The translations under genes were made by a program, and so were the position numbers. From Lonepinella koalarum (GTDB lineage: Bacteria; Pseudomonadota; Gammaproteobacteria; Enterobacterales; Pasteurellaceae), in NCBI RefSeq assembly GCF_004565475.1, contig NZ_SRHX01000001.1:248001-312000 (forward strand): a stretch of DNA of 64,000 nucleotides. Reading direction: 5' to 3'. This document shows positions 38,757 to 47,414 of the stretch, piece after piece. The notes beneath the pieces are model-generated. The model was not told the origin of the DNA. It searched no databases and saw nothing but the letters and a program-made list of their open reading frames with translations. The first letter of the stretch is position 1. Each line of letters begins with the position of its first letter.

Positions 38757-39841
38757 TGTTGGATCTCCAAAAGTTTGTTAACGCTATCGTCTGATAGATT
38801 AGGATTGTGAGTAAATTCAGAAGAAAGAGCCATAGCAGAGCAGGCTTGGGCATAGCAAACCGATTCGGCGAACGCCTTATTTTCCAAATAACAACAGGCA
38901 AGCCCTGCCATCATCGCATCGCCTGCCCCCGTTACATTGACCACATTAGTTTTTAACGCAGGTTGAACCGTCGCCACACCGCCTTTTTCGCTATAAAAAA
39001 TGCCGTCAGCACCAAGGCTAATCACCAATCGCTGCAAACCTTGGCGATGAAACCATTGTGCCACGGATGGCAAATCTTGTTCGTTGTTAATTTGAATGCC
39101 GCTTAGCATTTCTGCTTCCAGCCGATTAGGTTTTAAGGTGTGAATTTTATGCAAATAGTCTTTGATTTTTTCGGCTTTGAAAGTCGAAACGGGGTCAACA
39201 AAAATCGGCAAATCGCCACAATTATTAAACAGCCAAGCCAAGGTTTTTTCAGGCAAATTGCAATCCAACACAACGACATCGGAATGCTGGATAAATTCAA
39301 GGCGAGAAGAAAGCAGTGCAGGGGTGAGCCGTTGCAAAATCGCCATATCATTAATGGCGACCACCATTTCGCCTGCAGAATCGTGCAATGAAAGATAGGT
39401 TGATGTGGTTTCATCAAACAGTTTATAACAGCGATCCACCATCACGCCAGCCAGCCTTGTGGTTTCCAACACCGTTGCCCCCGAACTGTCATCGCCCACT
39501 ACTGAAATTAAATGCGATTCTTGCCCGAGCATGGCGATATTCTGAGCAATATTTCGCCCAACGCCACCTGCACTGCATTTGATTTTGCCAAGATTGGAAT
39601 CCTGCGGCTTGAGCGGCGACAACGCCGTGCCTGCAATATCCATATTCGCTCCCCCAATGGTTACAATCCGTTTATTGGGAGCAAGAATATAACCCTTGCC
39701 ACGAATTTTTCCTTTTTTGGTCAAATTCATGATATAGCTTGCCACGTTTGAACGGGTTAGCCCAAGCTGCTCGGCAATTTCATTCTGTTGTAAAAATGGA
39801 TTTTTGGCTAACAGTGCCAAAATTTGTTGCTCTTTATTCAT
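38753..39841 (-). CDS. psuK: Pseudouridine kinase with N-terminal HTH
   Basis: 362 aa. Residues 1-58 form a winged helix-turn-helix (NPFLQQNEIAEQLGLTRSNV, GKIRGKGYIL), followed by a PfkB sugar kinase domain starting VTIGGANMDIAG, with GGVGRNIAQNIAMLG and the anion-hole motif VNVTGAGDAMMAGLACC. It phosphorylates pseudouridine at the 5' position; the HTH suggests it may also control its own operon. Upstream lie an imperfect palindrome and a CRP site. Confidence 0.9.
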   Translation of the reverse strand: MNKEQQILALLAKNPFLQQNEIAEQLGLTRSNVASYIMNLTKKGKIRGKGYILAPNKRIVTIGGANMDIAGTALSPLKPQDSNLGKIKCSAGGVGRNIAQNIAMLGQESHLISVVGDDSSGATVLETTRLAGVMVDRCYKLFDETTSTYLSLHDSAGEMVVAINDMAILQRLTPALLSSRLEFIQHSDVVVLDCNLPEKTLAWLFNNCGDLPIFVDPVSTFKAEKIKDYLHKIHTLKPNRLEAEMLSGIQINNEQDLPSVAQWFHRQGLQRLVISLGADGIFYSEKGGVATVQPALKTNVVNVTGAGDAMMAGLACCYLENKAFAESVCYAQACSAMALSSEFTHNPNLSDDSVNKLLEIQQ

Positions 39842-39843
39842 AT

Positions 39844-39873
39844 CAACACCTGTTATATTTTTAACAACTGTTG
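39844..39873 (-). promoter_or_regulatory. Imperfect palindrome at the psuK start, candidate PsuK operator
   Basis: CAACACCTGTTA-tatttt-TAACAACTGTTG; the arms match at 10 of 12 positions. It lies directly before the psuK ATG, over a TATAAC-like -10 box. The HTH on PsuK makes self-control plausible. Confidence 0.45.
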
Positions 39874-39920
39874 GTATTTTCTGCTGGTTTAAACAAAAAG
39901 CAATCGGGTTTTGCTGGAAA

Positions 39921-39936
39921 TGTGAACTGGATCACA
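39921..39936 (-). promoter_or_regulatory. CRP site upstream of psuK
   Basis: TGTGA-ACTGGA-TCACA, exact consensus, about 85 bases before the psuK ATG. Confidence 0.8.
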
Positions 39937-39956
39937 ATAAATTTTCAATGCAGAAA

Positions 39957-40004
39957 AAAGTGCGGTGAAAACTTACAAAATTTTGCGATTTTTTACCGCA
40001 CTTT
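39957..40004 (-). terminator. Uptake-word inverted pair before psuK
   Basis: AAAGTGCGGT (39957) and ACCGCACTTT (39995) form an inverted pair with A/T-rich inner pairing (GTGAAAA/TTTTTTAC). It lies downstream of the regulator remnant and PIN toxin gene on the minus strand, so it can end that transcript. Confidence 0.6.
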
Positions 40005-40013
40005 GAGTTAGCC

Positions 40014-40088
40014 ACAAAATTCTGTTGGCGTTTGGTGAAATTCTTTTTTGAAGACGGTGTAAAAATATTGTAATGATGGATAATAGCA
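40014..40088 (-). pseudogene. AraC/XylR-type regulator remnant (last ~25 codons)
   Basis: Minus-strand reading gives YPSLQYFYTVFKKEF then HQTPTEFCG and a stop. This matches the XylR C-terminus in this window (YPSLQYFYAVFKKEF, GVTPKEFR). At DNA level, TAAAAATATTG-AATGATGGATAA is shared with 26361-26390 but for one base. No upstream coding continues. It marks the left border of the second sugar locus, in the same orientation as intact xylR. Confidence 0.72.
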
Positions 40089-40109
40089 CGACTATGTTGT
40101 GTTTCTTTC

Positions 40110-40529
40110 CTAATCGTTCAGCAAAAATTCAGTAGCTGTAATAATGGATAAATGGCGATAGGGATTCATTGAAAGCAAATCTTTTTTATCACCTGTTACC
40201 AATAATCTTGCATTCGCTGCAATTGCTATTTCTAAAAATTTGTTATCTTTCGGATCTTGGCAATCCGTGATAGTTTTTGTGATTTCAATTTGTTCAACCG
40301 CTTTGGAGAAAAATTGAATAAAGTGTTCTCGCTCTACAACGCTATTAAAATAACGAGAAAATTTAGGTCGTCGTATCACTTCGATAAATTCATTCAATGT
40401 CTGTTGTGAAACAAAAACTTGATAATATTGCAAGGCTTTTTGCAACACCTGATTGGGAACGGAATGAGGGAAAATTGCCGCATTAATTAGAATATTAGTA
40501 TCAATAACGATACGATTATTTCTGAGCAT
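40110..40529 (-). CDS. PIN-domain toxin (VapC-like ribonuclease)
   Basis: 139 aa. PIN nuclease acids are visible: first Asp in RIVIDTNILINAAIFP, Glu in QQTLNEFIEVIRRPKF, Asp residues in ITDCQDPKDNKFLEIAIA and LLVTGDKKDLL. Members of this group cut RNA and are held inactive by their antitoxin. Start ATG 40529 (MLRNNRIV) overlaps the antitoxin stop by 14 bases; the ATG at 40577 lies deeper inside the antitoxin gene and is less likely. Confidence 0.83.
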   Translation of the reverse strand: MLRNNRIVIDTNILINAAIFPHSVPNQVLQKALQYYQVFVSQQTLNEFIEVIRRPKFSRYFNSVVEREHFIQFFSKAVEQIEITKTITDCQDPKDNKFLEIAIAANARLLVTGDKKDLLSMNPYRHLSIITATEFLLND

Positions 40530-40794
40530 AATAGGCTTCGATCTCTTCGTTAACGAATTGATACATTTCTTCTTCACTTAATGGCGATGGTTGAGTTTGA
40601 CCGTTACGCTCTTGCAAAAGTGATAACATTTTCTCTTTGGCTTGTAATTTGAGTACATTAATGCCGTCATCATATCGCATAAGTAACATTGTTGGTCTAC
40701 CATATTGGGTAATGGTTACTGGTTCTCTTCCTTTCACCATTTCAGCAATTTCGCCAAAACGGCTTTGAATTTCTTTGGATATAATTACTTGCAT
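40516..40794 (-). CDS. Phd/YefM-family antitoxin
   Basis: 92 aa. Phd fold marks: SKEIQSRFGEIAEMVKGREP, VTITQYGRPTMLLM; a charged tail (SEEEMYQFVNEEIEAYYAQK) would wrap the toxin. AAAGGAG before ATG 40794. First gene of the two-gene toxin-antitoxin operon with the PIN toxin; it should bind DNA upstream to repress it. Confidence 0.83.
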   Translation of the reverse strand: MQVIISKEIQSRFGEIAEMVKGREPVTITQYGRPTMLLMRYDDGINVLKLQAKEKMLSLLQERNGQTQPSPLSEEEMYQFVNEEIEAYYAQK

Positions 40795-40858
40795 AGCTTT
40801 CTCCTTTGAAACATGATTTTCATCTTAGCTATCTTGGCTATAAAAGTCAAAAAATAAA

Positions 40859-40890
40859 CAAAAAAGCACCGCAGTTTTTTTGCGATGCTT
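40859..40890 (-). terminator. Terminator after PfkB kinase gene
   Basis: AAGCACCGCA / TGCGATGCTT stem, one mismatch, 7-base loop; on the minus strand followed by TTTTTTG. It ends the second sugar locus transcript. Confidence 0.65.
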
Positions 40891-40906
40891 AACAGGAATT
40901 GATGTT

Positions 40907-41767
40907 TTATCTCGCTAGCATTGAAACATGCTCTGCCGCTTTCTGATTGGCATAGCCTACGGCAGATTTGAGTGTTTCACCGTTGATTAAACTGGCACAT
41001 AAATGCCCCACGAAACAATCGCCTGCTCCGAGCGTGCTGATTAATTTTACTTTTATGGCTGGCATTACCCCTTGTTCTTGTTGATTGGCAAATGCCACAC
41101 CATCGCCACCAGCGGTTACGACCACTTGCGGAAAATCTTGCTGCAAGCGTTGAGCGGCTTTTAAGGCAGAAGTTAAATCCGTGACTGCGATGCCACACAT
41201 GGCTTCGGCTTCAACGGCATTGACAATCAGAATATCAATGAGTTTGATTAATTCTGGGGATAATTTTTTAGCTGGGGCCGCGTTAATACACACTGGAATA
41301 TGTCGTTGATTGGCTTGTTGGGCGGCATTCAGATTGATTTCATCGCTGACTTCATTTTGTAAAATTAACATTTTGGTATCTTGCCAAAGGGAATCTTGTT
41401 CCAATACAGCTGACTCAATGGCAAGATTCGCCCCTGATACGACCACCGCACCATAATCCCCTTCGCTGTCCATAATGGCGACACTCATTCCTGACCCGAA
41501 TTTATCAGTTTGTTGAACAAAGTCGGTATTGATCTGATGTTGTTTTAAATGTTCAAGTAAAAATGGGGCAAAATTATCTTTGCCTACACAGCTCACCATA
41601 AAGACATCGCAATCCGCTTTGGCACAGCCTACGGCTTGATTGCCCCCTTTACCACCAAATTTGGCGAACCATTTTTTACCTAACACCGTTTCGCCTTTGA
41701 CTGGACGATGGGAAGATTCCACCACGATGTCATAATGCAAACTGCCTACTACAACGACTTTATTCAT
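40907..41767 (-). CDS. PfkB-family sugar kinase (ribokinase-like)
   Basis: 286 aa. Marks: VVVVGSLHYDIVVESSHRPV, KWFAKFGGKGGNQAVGCAKA, ILILNEV-like loop (KMLILQNEVSDE), and LISTLGAGDCFVGHLCASLI with the catalytic Asp. Shorter than ribokinase (about 305). Placed at the end of an ABC sugar operon with a TIM-barrel isomerase, it should phosphorylate the imported sugar or its keto form. Exact substrate unknown. Confidence 0.85.
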   Translation of the reverse strand: MNKVVVVGSLHYDIVVESSHRPVKGETVLGKKWFAKFGGKGGNQAVGCAKADCDVFMVSCVGKDNFAPFLLEHLKQHQINTDFVQQTDKFGSGMSVAIMDSEGDYGAVVVSGANLAIESAVLEQDSLWQDTKMLILQNEVSDEINLNAAQQANQRHIPVCINAAPAKKLSPELIKLIDILIVNAVEAEAMCGIAVTDLTSALKAAQRLQQDFPQVVVTAGGDGVAFANQQEQGVMPAIKVKLISTLGAGDCFVGHLCASLINGETLKSAVGYANQKAAEHVSMLAR

Positions 41768-41777
41768 GTTGTATTCC

Positions 41778-42638
41778 TCATTTTATTCGTTTACTTTCTA
41801 CGGCTGCTCTCGTTTTGGCAAGATAATTTTCTGCACGATTCAAATGGCGTTTTGCGACAGCCACGTAAAGTGCATCTAAAATATTTAATTGTGCCACCCG
41901 AGATGCCGCATTTTCGCCCAATAATAATGAACCTTGGGAAGTGGAGGTTAATACCACATCGGCGTATTGGGTAATCGGTGAAATGGCGTAATTAGTGATC
42001 ACAATAGTTTTCGCCCCATTTTTGCGAGCCAGTTGTACGGGTTCAATCACATCAATGGTGGTGCCTGAATGGCTAATGGCGATCACGCAACTTTGATCAT
42101 TACATACCGCACTGGACATTAACATCATGTGCGAATCATCATAAACCGAGGCTTTAATCCCAATACGTAAAAATTTATGTGCCATATCTTTGGCAATTTG
42201 AGCTGAACCACCAATCCCAAGTAAATCAATATGTTGAGCATTGGCTACAATCTCTACACAACGATCAAAGGCTTCAATATCCAAAATCGCCATGGTTTCT
42301 TCTAATGCTTGAATGGAGGTTTCAAACACTTTTTTGATCAACTGTGCAGAGGTATCCTGTTCAGAAATTTCATTGTGCAAATTTGCCACTTCTAATTGTT
42401 TGTAATATGCCAACCCTGAGCGAAAATCCCGAAAACCTGAAAATTCTAATTTTTTCGCAATTTTTACAATCATGGCTTCAGAAACCTGATTTTCTTCTGC
42501 CACTTCTTTTAACGGGGTTGTTTCAGAAAAATCTGGCTTCGCTAGTATCCTATCCAACACTTTCAATTCTAACGGGGTAAGTTGTTGTCTGCGGGTGCGG
42601 ATATGTGCACCAATGGATTTCGGATCTAACTGTGCCAT
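41778..42638 (-). CDS. RpiR-family transcriptional regulator
   Basis: 286 aa. N-terminal HTH (residues 20-75: VLDRILAKPDFSETTPLKEV, ENQVSEAMIVKIAKKLEFSG) and C-terminal SIS sugar-phosphate domain (HIDLLGIGGSAQIAKDMAHK, CVIAISHSGTTIDVIEPVQL). Start ATG 42638 has GAGG ahead and follows the permease stop by 4 bases; the earlier ATG overlaps the permease gene. Being inside the operon suggests local control by a phosphorylated sugar. Confidence 0.87.
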   Translation of the reverse strand: MAQLDPKSIGAHIRTRRQQLTPLELKVLDRILAKPDFSETTPLKEVAEENQVSEAMIVKIAKKLEFSGFRDFRSGLAYYKQLEVANLHNEISEQDTSAQLIKKVFETSIQALEETMAILDIEAFDRCVEIVANAQHIDLLGIGGSAQIAKDMAHKFLRIGIKASVYDDSHMMLMSSAVCNDQSCVIAISHSGTTIDVIEPVQLARKNGAKTIVITNYAISPITQYADVVLTSTSQGSLLLGENAASRVAQLNILDALYVAVAKRHLNRAENYLAKTRAAVESKRIK

Positions 42639-42642
42639 AGTA

Positions 42643-43575
42643 TTATTTTCCTCTAGTTGCTCTATCAATTAACATGGCAACAATAATGATGATACCAGTG
42701 GCGAGTAATTGATAGAAGGCTTGAATATTTAGCAATGTTAACCCGTTGCGTAATGCCCCGAGAATAATTGCCCCTAAAATAGTGCCTATAATACTCCCTT
42801 TTCCGCCCATAAGCGATGCCCCACCGATGGCTGCCGCCGCAATGGCATCTAATTCCCATAAATTACCCAGCGTTGGATCGGCTGCCCCTAAACGTCCAAC
42901 TAAAATTAATCCAGCTACAGCGCTCAAGAAACCTGAAAGCACATAAACCGTCACTTTAGTTTTTGCCACAGGCACACTACATACCCGAGCCGCTTCTTCA
43001 TTGCCACCCACTGCAAATATATATTCACCCAATGGGGTTTTGGTCAATACAATCCAGAGAACTAAAGCAATCACAGTCACAATAATAACCGAGCTTGGAA
43101 TCCCCAATAATGTGCCGTTCATTAGGCTACGGAAGTCTGCAGGAATCCCAAAAATCGGATTGCCCCCCGTGTAAATTAACGATAATGCACGGTAGAGTGA
43201 TAATGCACCTAAGGTGACAATGAAAGGTTGTAAACCAGCGTAAGCAATTAATACACCGTTAAATAATCCCGTTAAAACGCCGACTAACAACGCCCCCAGT
43301 ATGGCTAACGGTACTGGCACACCAGCCACCATTAAACTTGCTCCCACTACGGCAGAAATTGCCGCCGTTGGTCCCACTGATAAATCAATTCCAGCGGTAA
43401 TAATCACCAATGTCATACCCAGTGCAATAATTGCATTAAGTGATGATTGTTGCAGAATATTCAATAAGTTAGGTGTGGTGAAAAATACGGGTGATAAAAA
43501 AGAGAAAACCGCAAAGATGATGATCAATCCCACCAATGTTCCCATATCACGCACATTTAATTTAATCATTGACAT
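42643..43575 (-). CDS. Sugar ABC transporter permease (RbsC-like)
   Basis: 310-aa permease with about 9-10 spans. MTLVIITAGIDLSVGPTAAI and the coupling loop DAIAAAAIGGASLMGGKGSI are typical of ribose-class permeases. Carries the sugar bound by the periplasmic protein encoded two genes upstream. Confidence 0.9.
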   Translation of the reverse strand: MSMIKLNVRDMGTLVGLIIIFAVFSFLSPVFFTTPNLLNILQQSSLNAIIALGMTLVIITAGIDLSVGPTAAISAVVGASLMVAGVPVPLAILGALLVGVLTGLFNGVLIAYAGLQPFIVTLGALSLYRALSLIYTGGNPIFGIPADFRSLMNGTLLGIPSSVIIVTVIALVLWIVLTKTPLGEYIFAVGGNEEAARVCSVPVAKTKVTVYVLSGFLSAVAGLILVGRLGAADPTLGNLWELDAIAAAAIGGASLMGGKGSIIGTILGAIILGALRNGLTLLNIQAFYQLLATGIIIIVAMLIDRATRGK

Positions 43576-43594
43576 AATTTATTCCTCGCTTTGA

Positions 43595-45094
43595 TTAATG
43601 TGTTTTATTGTTGCCAATAGAATAACGACCAATATTGTCTTCATTGATGTCCGAACCATGCAGTTCCGCTTTGATTTCACCTTCTTTCATGACCAACACG
43701 CGATCCGATACCCGAATAATTTCAGGCATTTCCGATGAAACCACCAACACCACATTGCCTGCTTTGGCAAGATTTTCAATTAAATTATAAATTTCCGATT
43801 TGGTGCCAATATCAATGCCTCTGGTCGGTTCATCAAATAAATAGATTTTGGTACCCGCTGCCAGCCAACGTCCGATAATGACTTTTTGCTGATTACCACC
43901 ACTAAATGTGCCAACTGTTTTATCTAAATCGAGTGGTTTTAAATTTAAATCCATCATTAATTGATGAGAAATCGCATTTAAATAATCTTTGCGAAGAAAA
44001 CCAGCCTGACTAAATCTATCCATAGACGGCATGGCAATATTGATAGACACACTGCGATCCTTCAAAATGCCTTCTTTTTTGCGATCTTCTGGCACCAGTC
44101 CAATGCCCATTTTGATGGATTCTTTCACGCTATTGAGTTTTAACGGCTGCCCATTAATGAGTATTTCCCCTGATGTGGGCTTATCTAAGCCAGCGATTAA
44201 ACGAAATAATTCTGTACGTCCAGCTCCCACTAAGCCAGCAATGCCCACCACTTCGCCTTTATTAGCAAAAAAATTGATATTTTTCACCGCACTTTCACGG
44301 CTTAAATTTTTCACTTCTAGCATTTTTTCATCCGTGGCATAACTCTGATGTGACAATTTTTCTACTTTCCGCCCTACCATTTTGGTGACGATACTTTCTT
44401 CGTTTTCATCGGCAATATTGACACAATCAATAAAATGCCCATCTCGCAAAATCGTTGCTCGATCGCAGACTTTGAAAATTTCGTCCATTTTGTGTGACAC
44501 ATAAATAATAGATACCCCTTGGGCGGTGAGCTGTTTGATCAAGGCAGCAAGGCGTTCAAATTCGCTCGGCGTTAAACTGGATGTCGGTTCGTCCATGGCA
44601 ATAATTTTGGCGTTATCCAATAAGGCACGGGCGATTTCCACAATTTGTTGCTGTGCCACTTTTAATTCCTTAATCGGCACATTGGGATCAATGCTTGGGT
44701 CAAGATCTTTTAAAATGTCTAATGCCATTGCACGTTCTTTGGCTTTATCCACAAACAAGCCAAAATGCTTTCTGACCGAACGCCCCAAAAACATATTTTG
44801 AAAAACAGAGAGTTCTGGAATGTTTTGTAATTCTTGGTGAATCATCGCTATACCATTTTCTTTGGCAGAACGTGGCGAATGAATTACCACTTTTTGCTCA
44901 TCAATATAGATCTCGCCTGCAGTGGCTTCTCGCACGCCTGAAAGCAGGTTGAGAAGCGTGGATTTTCCCGCTCCATTTTCACCAATTAATGCGTGGGTTT
45001 CGCCTGCGACTACGTTGAAAGAAACATTTTCTAACACCGTCACTTGCCCATATTTTTTTGTCATTCCACGCATACTTAATCTATCTGAACACAT
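43595..45094 (-). CDS. Sugar ABC transporter ATP-binding protein (RbsA/MglA-like)
   Basis: 499 aa, two nucleotide-binding domains. Domain 1: Walker A IGENGAGKSTLLNLLSG, Walker B IIAMDEPTSSL; its signature region reads KELKVAQQQIVEIARALL. Domain 2: [47 protein letters not shown]. Energises import through the permease downstream. The gene order is binding protein, ATPase, permease, regulator, kinase. Confidence 0.92.
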   Translation of the reverse strand: MCSDRLSMRGMTKKYGQVTVLENVSFNVVAGETHALIGENGAGKSTLLNLLSGVREATAGEIYIDEQKVVIHSPRSAKENGIAMIHQELQNIPELSVFQNMFLGRSVRKHFGLFVDKAKERAMALDILKDLDPSIDPNVPIKELKVAQQQIVEIARALLDNAKIIAMDEPTSSLTPSEFERLAALIKQLTAQGVSIIYVSHKMDEIFKVCDRATILRDGHFIDCVNIADENEESIVTKMVGRKVEKLSHQSYATDEKMLEVKNLSRESAVKNINFFANKGEVVGIAGLVGAGRTELFRLIAGLDKPTSGEILINGQPLKLNSVKESIKMGIGLVPEDRKKEGILKDRSVSINIAMPSMDRFSQAGFLRKDYLNAISHQLMMDLNLKPLDLDKTVGTFSGGNQQKVIIGRWLAAGTKIYLFDEPTRGIDIGTKSEIYNLIENLAKAGNVVLVVSSEMPEIIRVSDRVLVMKEGEIKAELHGSDINEDNIGRYSIGNNKTH

Positions 45095-45116
45095 AGAACT
45101 CTCCTTTTTTTCAATG

Positions 45117-46163
45117 TTATTTGGCTAACACTTTACGCAATTCTTCAGGATTCGCATTAAAGTAAGTTTTCGCATTATCTTGAGTAATTAACGCTTGTGG
45201 TGTCGTGACCACACGAGAAATTTGTTGTCCTGCGGTTAAACGCAACACCACTTCCATTGCCACTTCGCCTGTTAATACAGGGAAACTATCCACCGTACCC
45301 GTTAATTCACCTGCGAGAATGGATTTATAAGCATCAGAAATCCCGTCTGTACCAAACACAGCCACTTGTTTTTGTAAATTCAACGCTTTGACCGCTTCCA
45401 CTACACCTAACGCCATACCGTCATTGTTGACATAGAAACCGATTAAATCAGGATTACGTTGTAAAATGGTGGTTGCCACATTATAGGCTTGTTCACGACT
45501 CCAGTTAGCTGGCACACTTGCCACTACATTGAATTTGCCTGATTTGTTAATGGTTTCAGTAAATCCTTCGGTGCGTTGTTTCGCCGCAAATACCCCCGGT
45601 GGACCTTCTACGACCGCTACTTTTCCGCCATCAGGACGATTATCAATAAACCATTGTGCGACTCGTACACCGTTATCTTTTTGCACATTCCCCACATAAT
45701 GGGTGGCTGTTGGCATCACCGCATCATTCACATTCACCACAGGAATATTTTTTGATTGGGCGACTTCTGCCGCTGGTTGCAAATTCACGTCCGTTTGTGG
45801 CGAGAAAAGTAATGCACTATAACCTTCTGTGATCATGGTTTCGGCAATGGAAAGTTGTCCTAATTGATCACCTTCGTTTGCCGCAGCTTGATAGGCGACA
45901 AAGACATTGTATTTGGTAGCAAAACTTTTATAACCATCGCCTAATGAACGCCAATATTCATTGGTTAAGGTTTTGGATACGCCACCAATTTTGACTCCGC
46001 TTTGAATGGCAGGAAATGCACCAAATTTAGCGTCTAACTCCGTCCAATTAACCCGATCTTGTTCCGTATCCGAATTGAGCGGTGCAAGATTGGCATAGGC
46101 GGAGCTACCGATCACCGCAGAAAGTGCGGTGGAAATAAGCATGGTTTTTAGAAATTTACGCAT
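45117..46163 (-). CDS. Sugar ABC transporter periplasmic binding protein
   Basis: 348 aa. Signal peptide MRKFLKTMLISTALSAVIGS to about SAYA. Type I binding fold: KIGGVSKTLTNEYWRSLGDG, YSALLFSPQTDVNLQPAAEV, PVVNVNDAVMPTATHYVGNV, GFYVNNDGMALGVVEAVKAL, VAVFGTDGISDAYKSILAGE. It is not close to XylF in the window. The ligand is unassigned; pentose or branched-pentose sugars fit the neighbouring isomerase and kinase. Confidence 0.9.
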   Translation of the reverse strand: MRKFLKTMLISTALSAVIGSSAYANLAPLNSDTEQDRVNWTELDAKFGAFPAIQSGVKIGGVSKTLTNEYWRSLGDGYKSFATKYNVFVAYQAAANEGDQLGQLSIAETMITEGYSALLFSPQTDVNLQPAAEVAQSKNIPVVNVNDAVMPTATHYVGNVQKDNGVRVAQWFIDNRPDGGKVAVVEGPPGVFAAKQRTEGFTETINKSGKFNVVASVPANWSREQAYNVATTILQRNPDLIGFYVNNDGMALGVVEAVKALNLQKQVAVFGTDGISDAYKSILAGELTGTVDSFPVLTGEVAMEVVLRLTAGQQISRVVTTPQALITQDNAKTYFNANPEELRKVLAK

Positions 46164-46205
46164 AACATTTTCCTTTTTAGTTGGATTAACGATAGAAATA
46201 ACGAA

Positions 46206-47189
46206 TTATTTCCCTAGTAAAAATTGATTGACAATGGCTTGGCTTGACACCGCATCTTGGCGTTCAATGGCTTGTTGCAATTCATCAATGGAATTAAGTT
46301 GGTCAGCAATGGCAATAAGTTTACGCACTGTTTGAATATTCACTTCACATTCATGCACAGGATCAAGTCCACTGGCATCAGGGAAAGTGTCAAAATAATA
46401 GGCCCCATTAAAACCTTCTTTGCGTAATTGCCAAATCAGTTCTAAGGTCGCTCGTGGATTGACCGAAGCCACCATTAAGCCATCATCACGCTTGTGATAA
46501 CCATCATTTAAATGCAAGCCCATAATTTTGGTGCGGCGAGCAATCTGGGCTGCCGCATAAGCAGGAATTTCATCAGCATAGAGAACATGAGCAAAATCCA
46601 AGGTTACGCCGACATTTTTTGCTCCAATATCAGAAATAGCAAGAAGCGTGGTGGCGACATCAGGTAAGATACTAAAGGAACGGGGTTCGTTTGGTTTATA
46701 TTCAATACTAATATCGCAATCTGGAGCGTAAGCCGCCACTTCTTGAAAAGCGGTAATTAAATCGTCCCACATTTTGTTGTAATTCGCTTGGAAACTGTAA
46801 TCAAAACCATCTTGTCCGAGCCAAATGGTCATCAAATTTGTGCCTAATTCCCGACCGCAATCAATGCCACGTTTGGTTAATTCAACAGCTTCACGGCGAA
46901 CCTTGGCATCAGGGTGAGTAAATGCTCCTAATTGAAATTCAGGGTTGGTGCTATACCGCATCGCCATGCCATTGACATTCAAGCCTTGATCTTTGATAAA
47001 TGCCCCTAAAGATTTCGGGTCTTCGTTTAAATGCTGCGGATAATTCAAATCCACATCGGTCAAACCTTTCGCTGTGGCAGCTCGTTCAATCATTTGCCGA
47101 ATAGTGGGTTTTCCTTTAAGATCTGGCCAGTAAGAATGCGCTTTAGAAGCAAAAGAATTTAATCGAGTAGCAAAACGTAAATCGTTCAT
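46206..47189 (-). CDS. Xylose-isomerase-like TIM-barrel sugar isomerase/epimerase
   Basis: 327 aa. AP endonuclease 2-like barrel with metal-site residues visible in CDISIEYKPNEPRSF (Glu), NVGVTLDFAHVLYADEIP (Asp, His), IMGLHLNDGYHKRDDG (His, Asp) and GAYYFDTFPDASG. Family members isomerise or epimerise free sugars. First gene of the second ABC sugar locus, transcribed leftward from a region with a palindrome and a CRP-like site. Substrate unknown. Confidence 0.82.
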   Translation of the reverse strand: MNDLRFATRLNSFASKAHSYWPDLKGKPTIRQMIERAATAKGLTDVDLNYPQHLNEDPKSLGAFIKDQGLNVNGMAMRYSTNPEFQLGAFTHPDAKVRREAVELTKRGIDCGRELGTNLMTIWLGQDGFDYSFQANYNKMWDDLITAFQEVAAYAPDCDISIEYKPNEPRSFSILPDVATTLLAISDIGAKNVGVTLDFAHVLYADEIPAYAAAQIARRTKIMGLHLNDGYHKRDDGLMVASVNPRATLELIWQLRKEGFNGAYYFDTFPDASGLDPVHECEVNIQTVRKLIAIADQLNSIDELQQAIERQDAVSSQAIVNQFLLGK

Positions 47190-47221
47190 GTGATGTTCCT
47201 TTTCAATTAATCAATATTATG

Positions 47222-47259
47222 TAAAGTAAAATATAACTTTATATACTTTTGTAAAGTAT
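47222..47259 (-). promoter_or_regulatory. Paired inverted repeats, candidate RpiR operator
   Basis: ATACTTT-TGT-AAAGTAT (47243-47259) and TAAAGT-N8-ACTTTA (47222-47241) stand side by side 33 bases before the isomerase ATG. Shared AAAGT half-sites suggest one dimeric regulator, most simply the RpiR protein of the locus. Confidence 0.5.
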
Positions 47260-47272
47260 TAAATTTAAATTT

Positions 47273-47288
47273 TGTGATATTGATCACG
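47273..47288 (-). promoter_or_regulatory. CRP-like site upstream of the second ABC locus
   Basis: TGTGA-TATTGA-TCACG, one base off the full consensus, 84 bases before the isomerase ATG. Confidence 0.7.
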
Positions 47289-47414
47289 TTTTTATAAGAA
47301 AAAAGTATGAAATGAGAATTCCGAATAAACTATAGCGAATATGTTGTAACAAATTATCCATAGTAGTAACATCATATGTTTAATCCGTTTGATGATTTAA
47401 TTCTCATCCACTAA

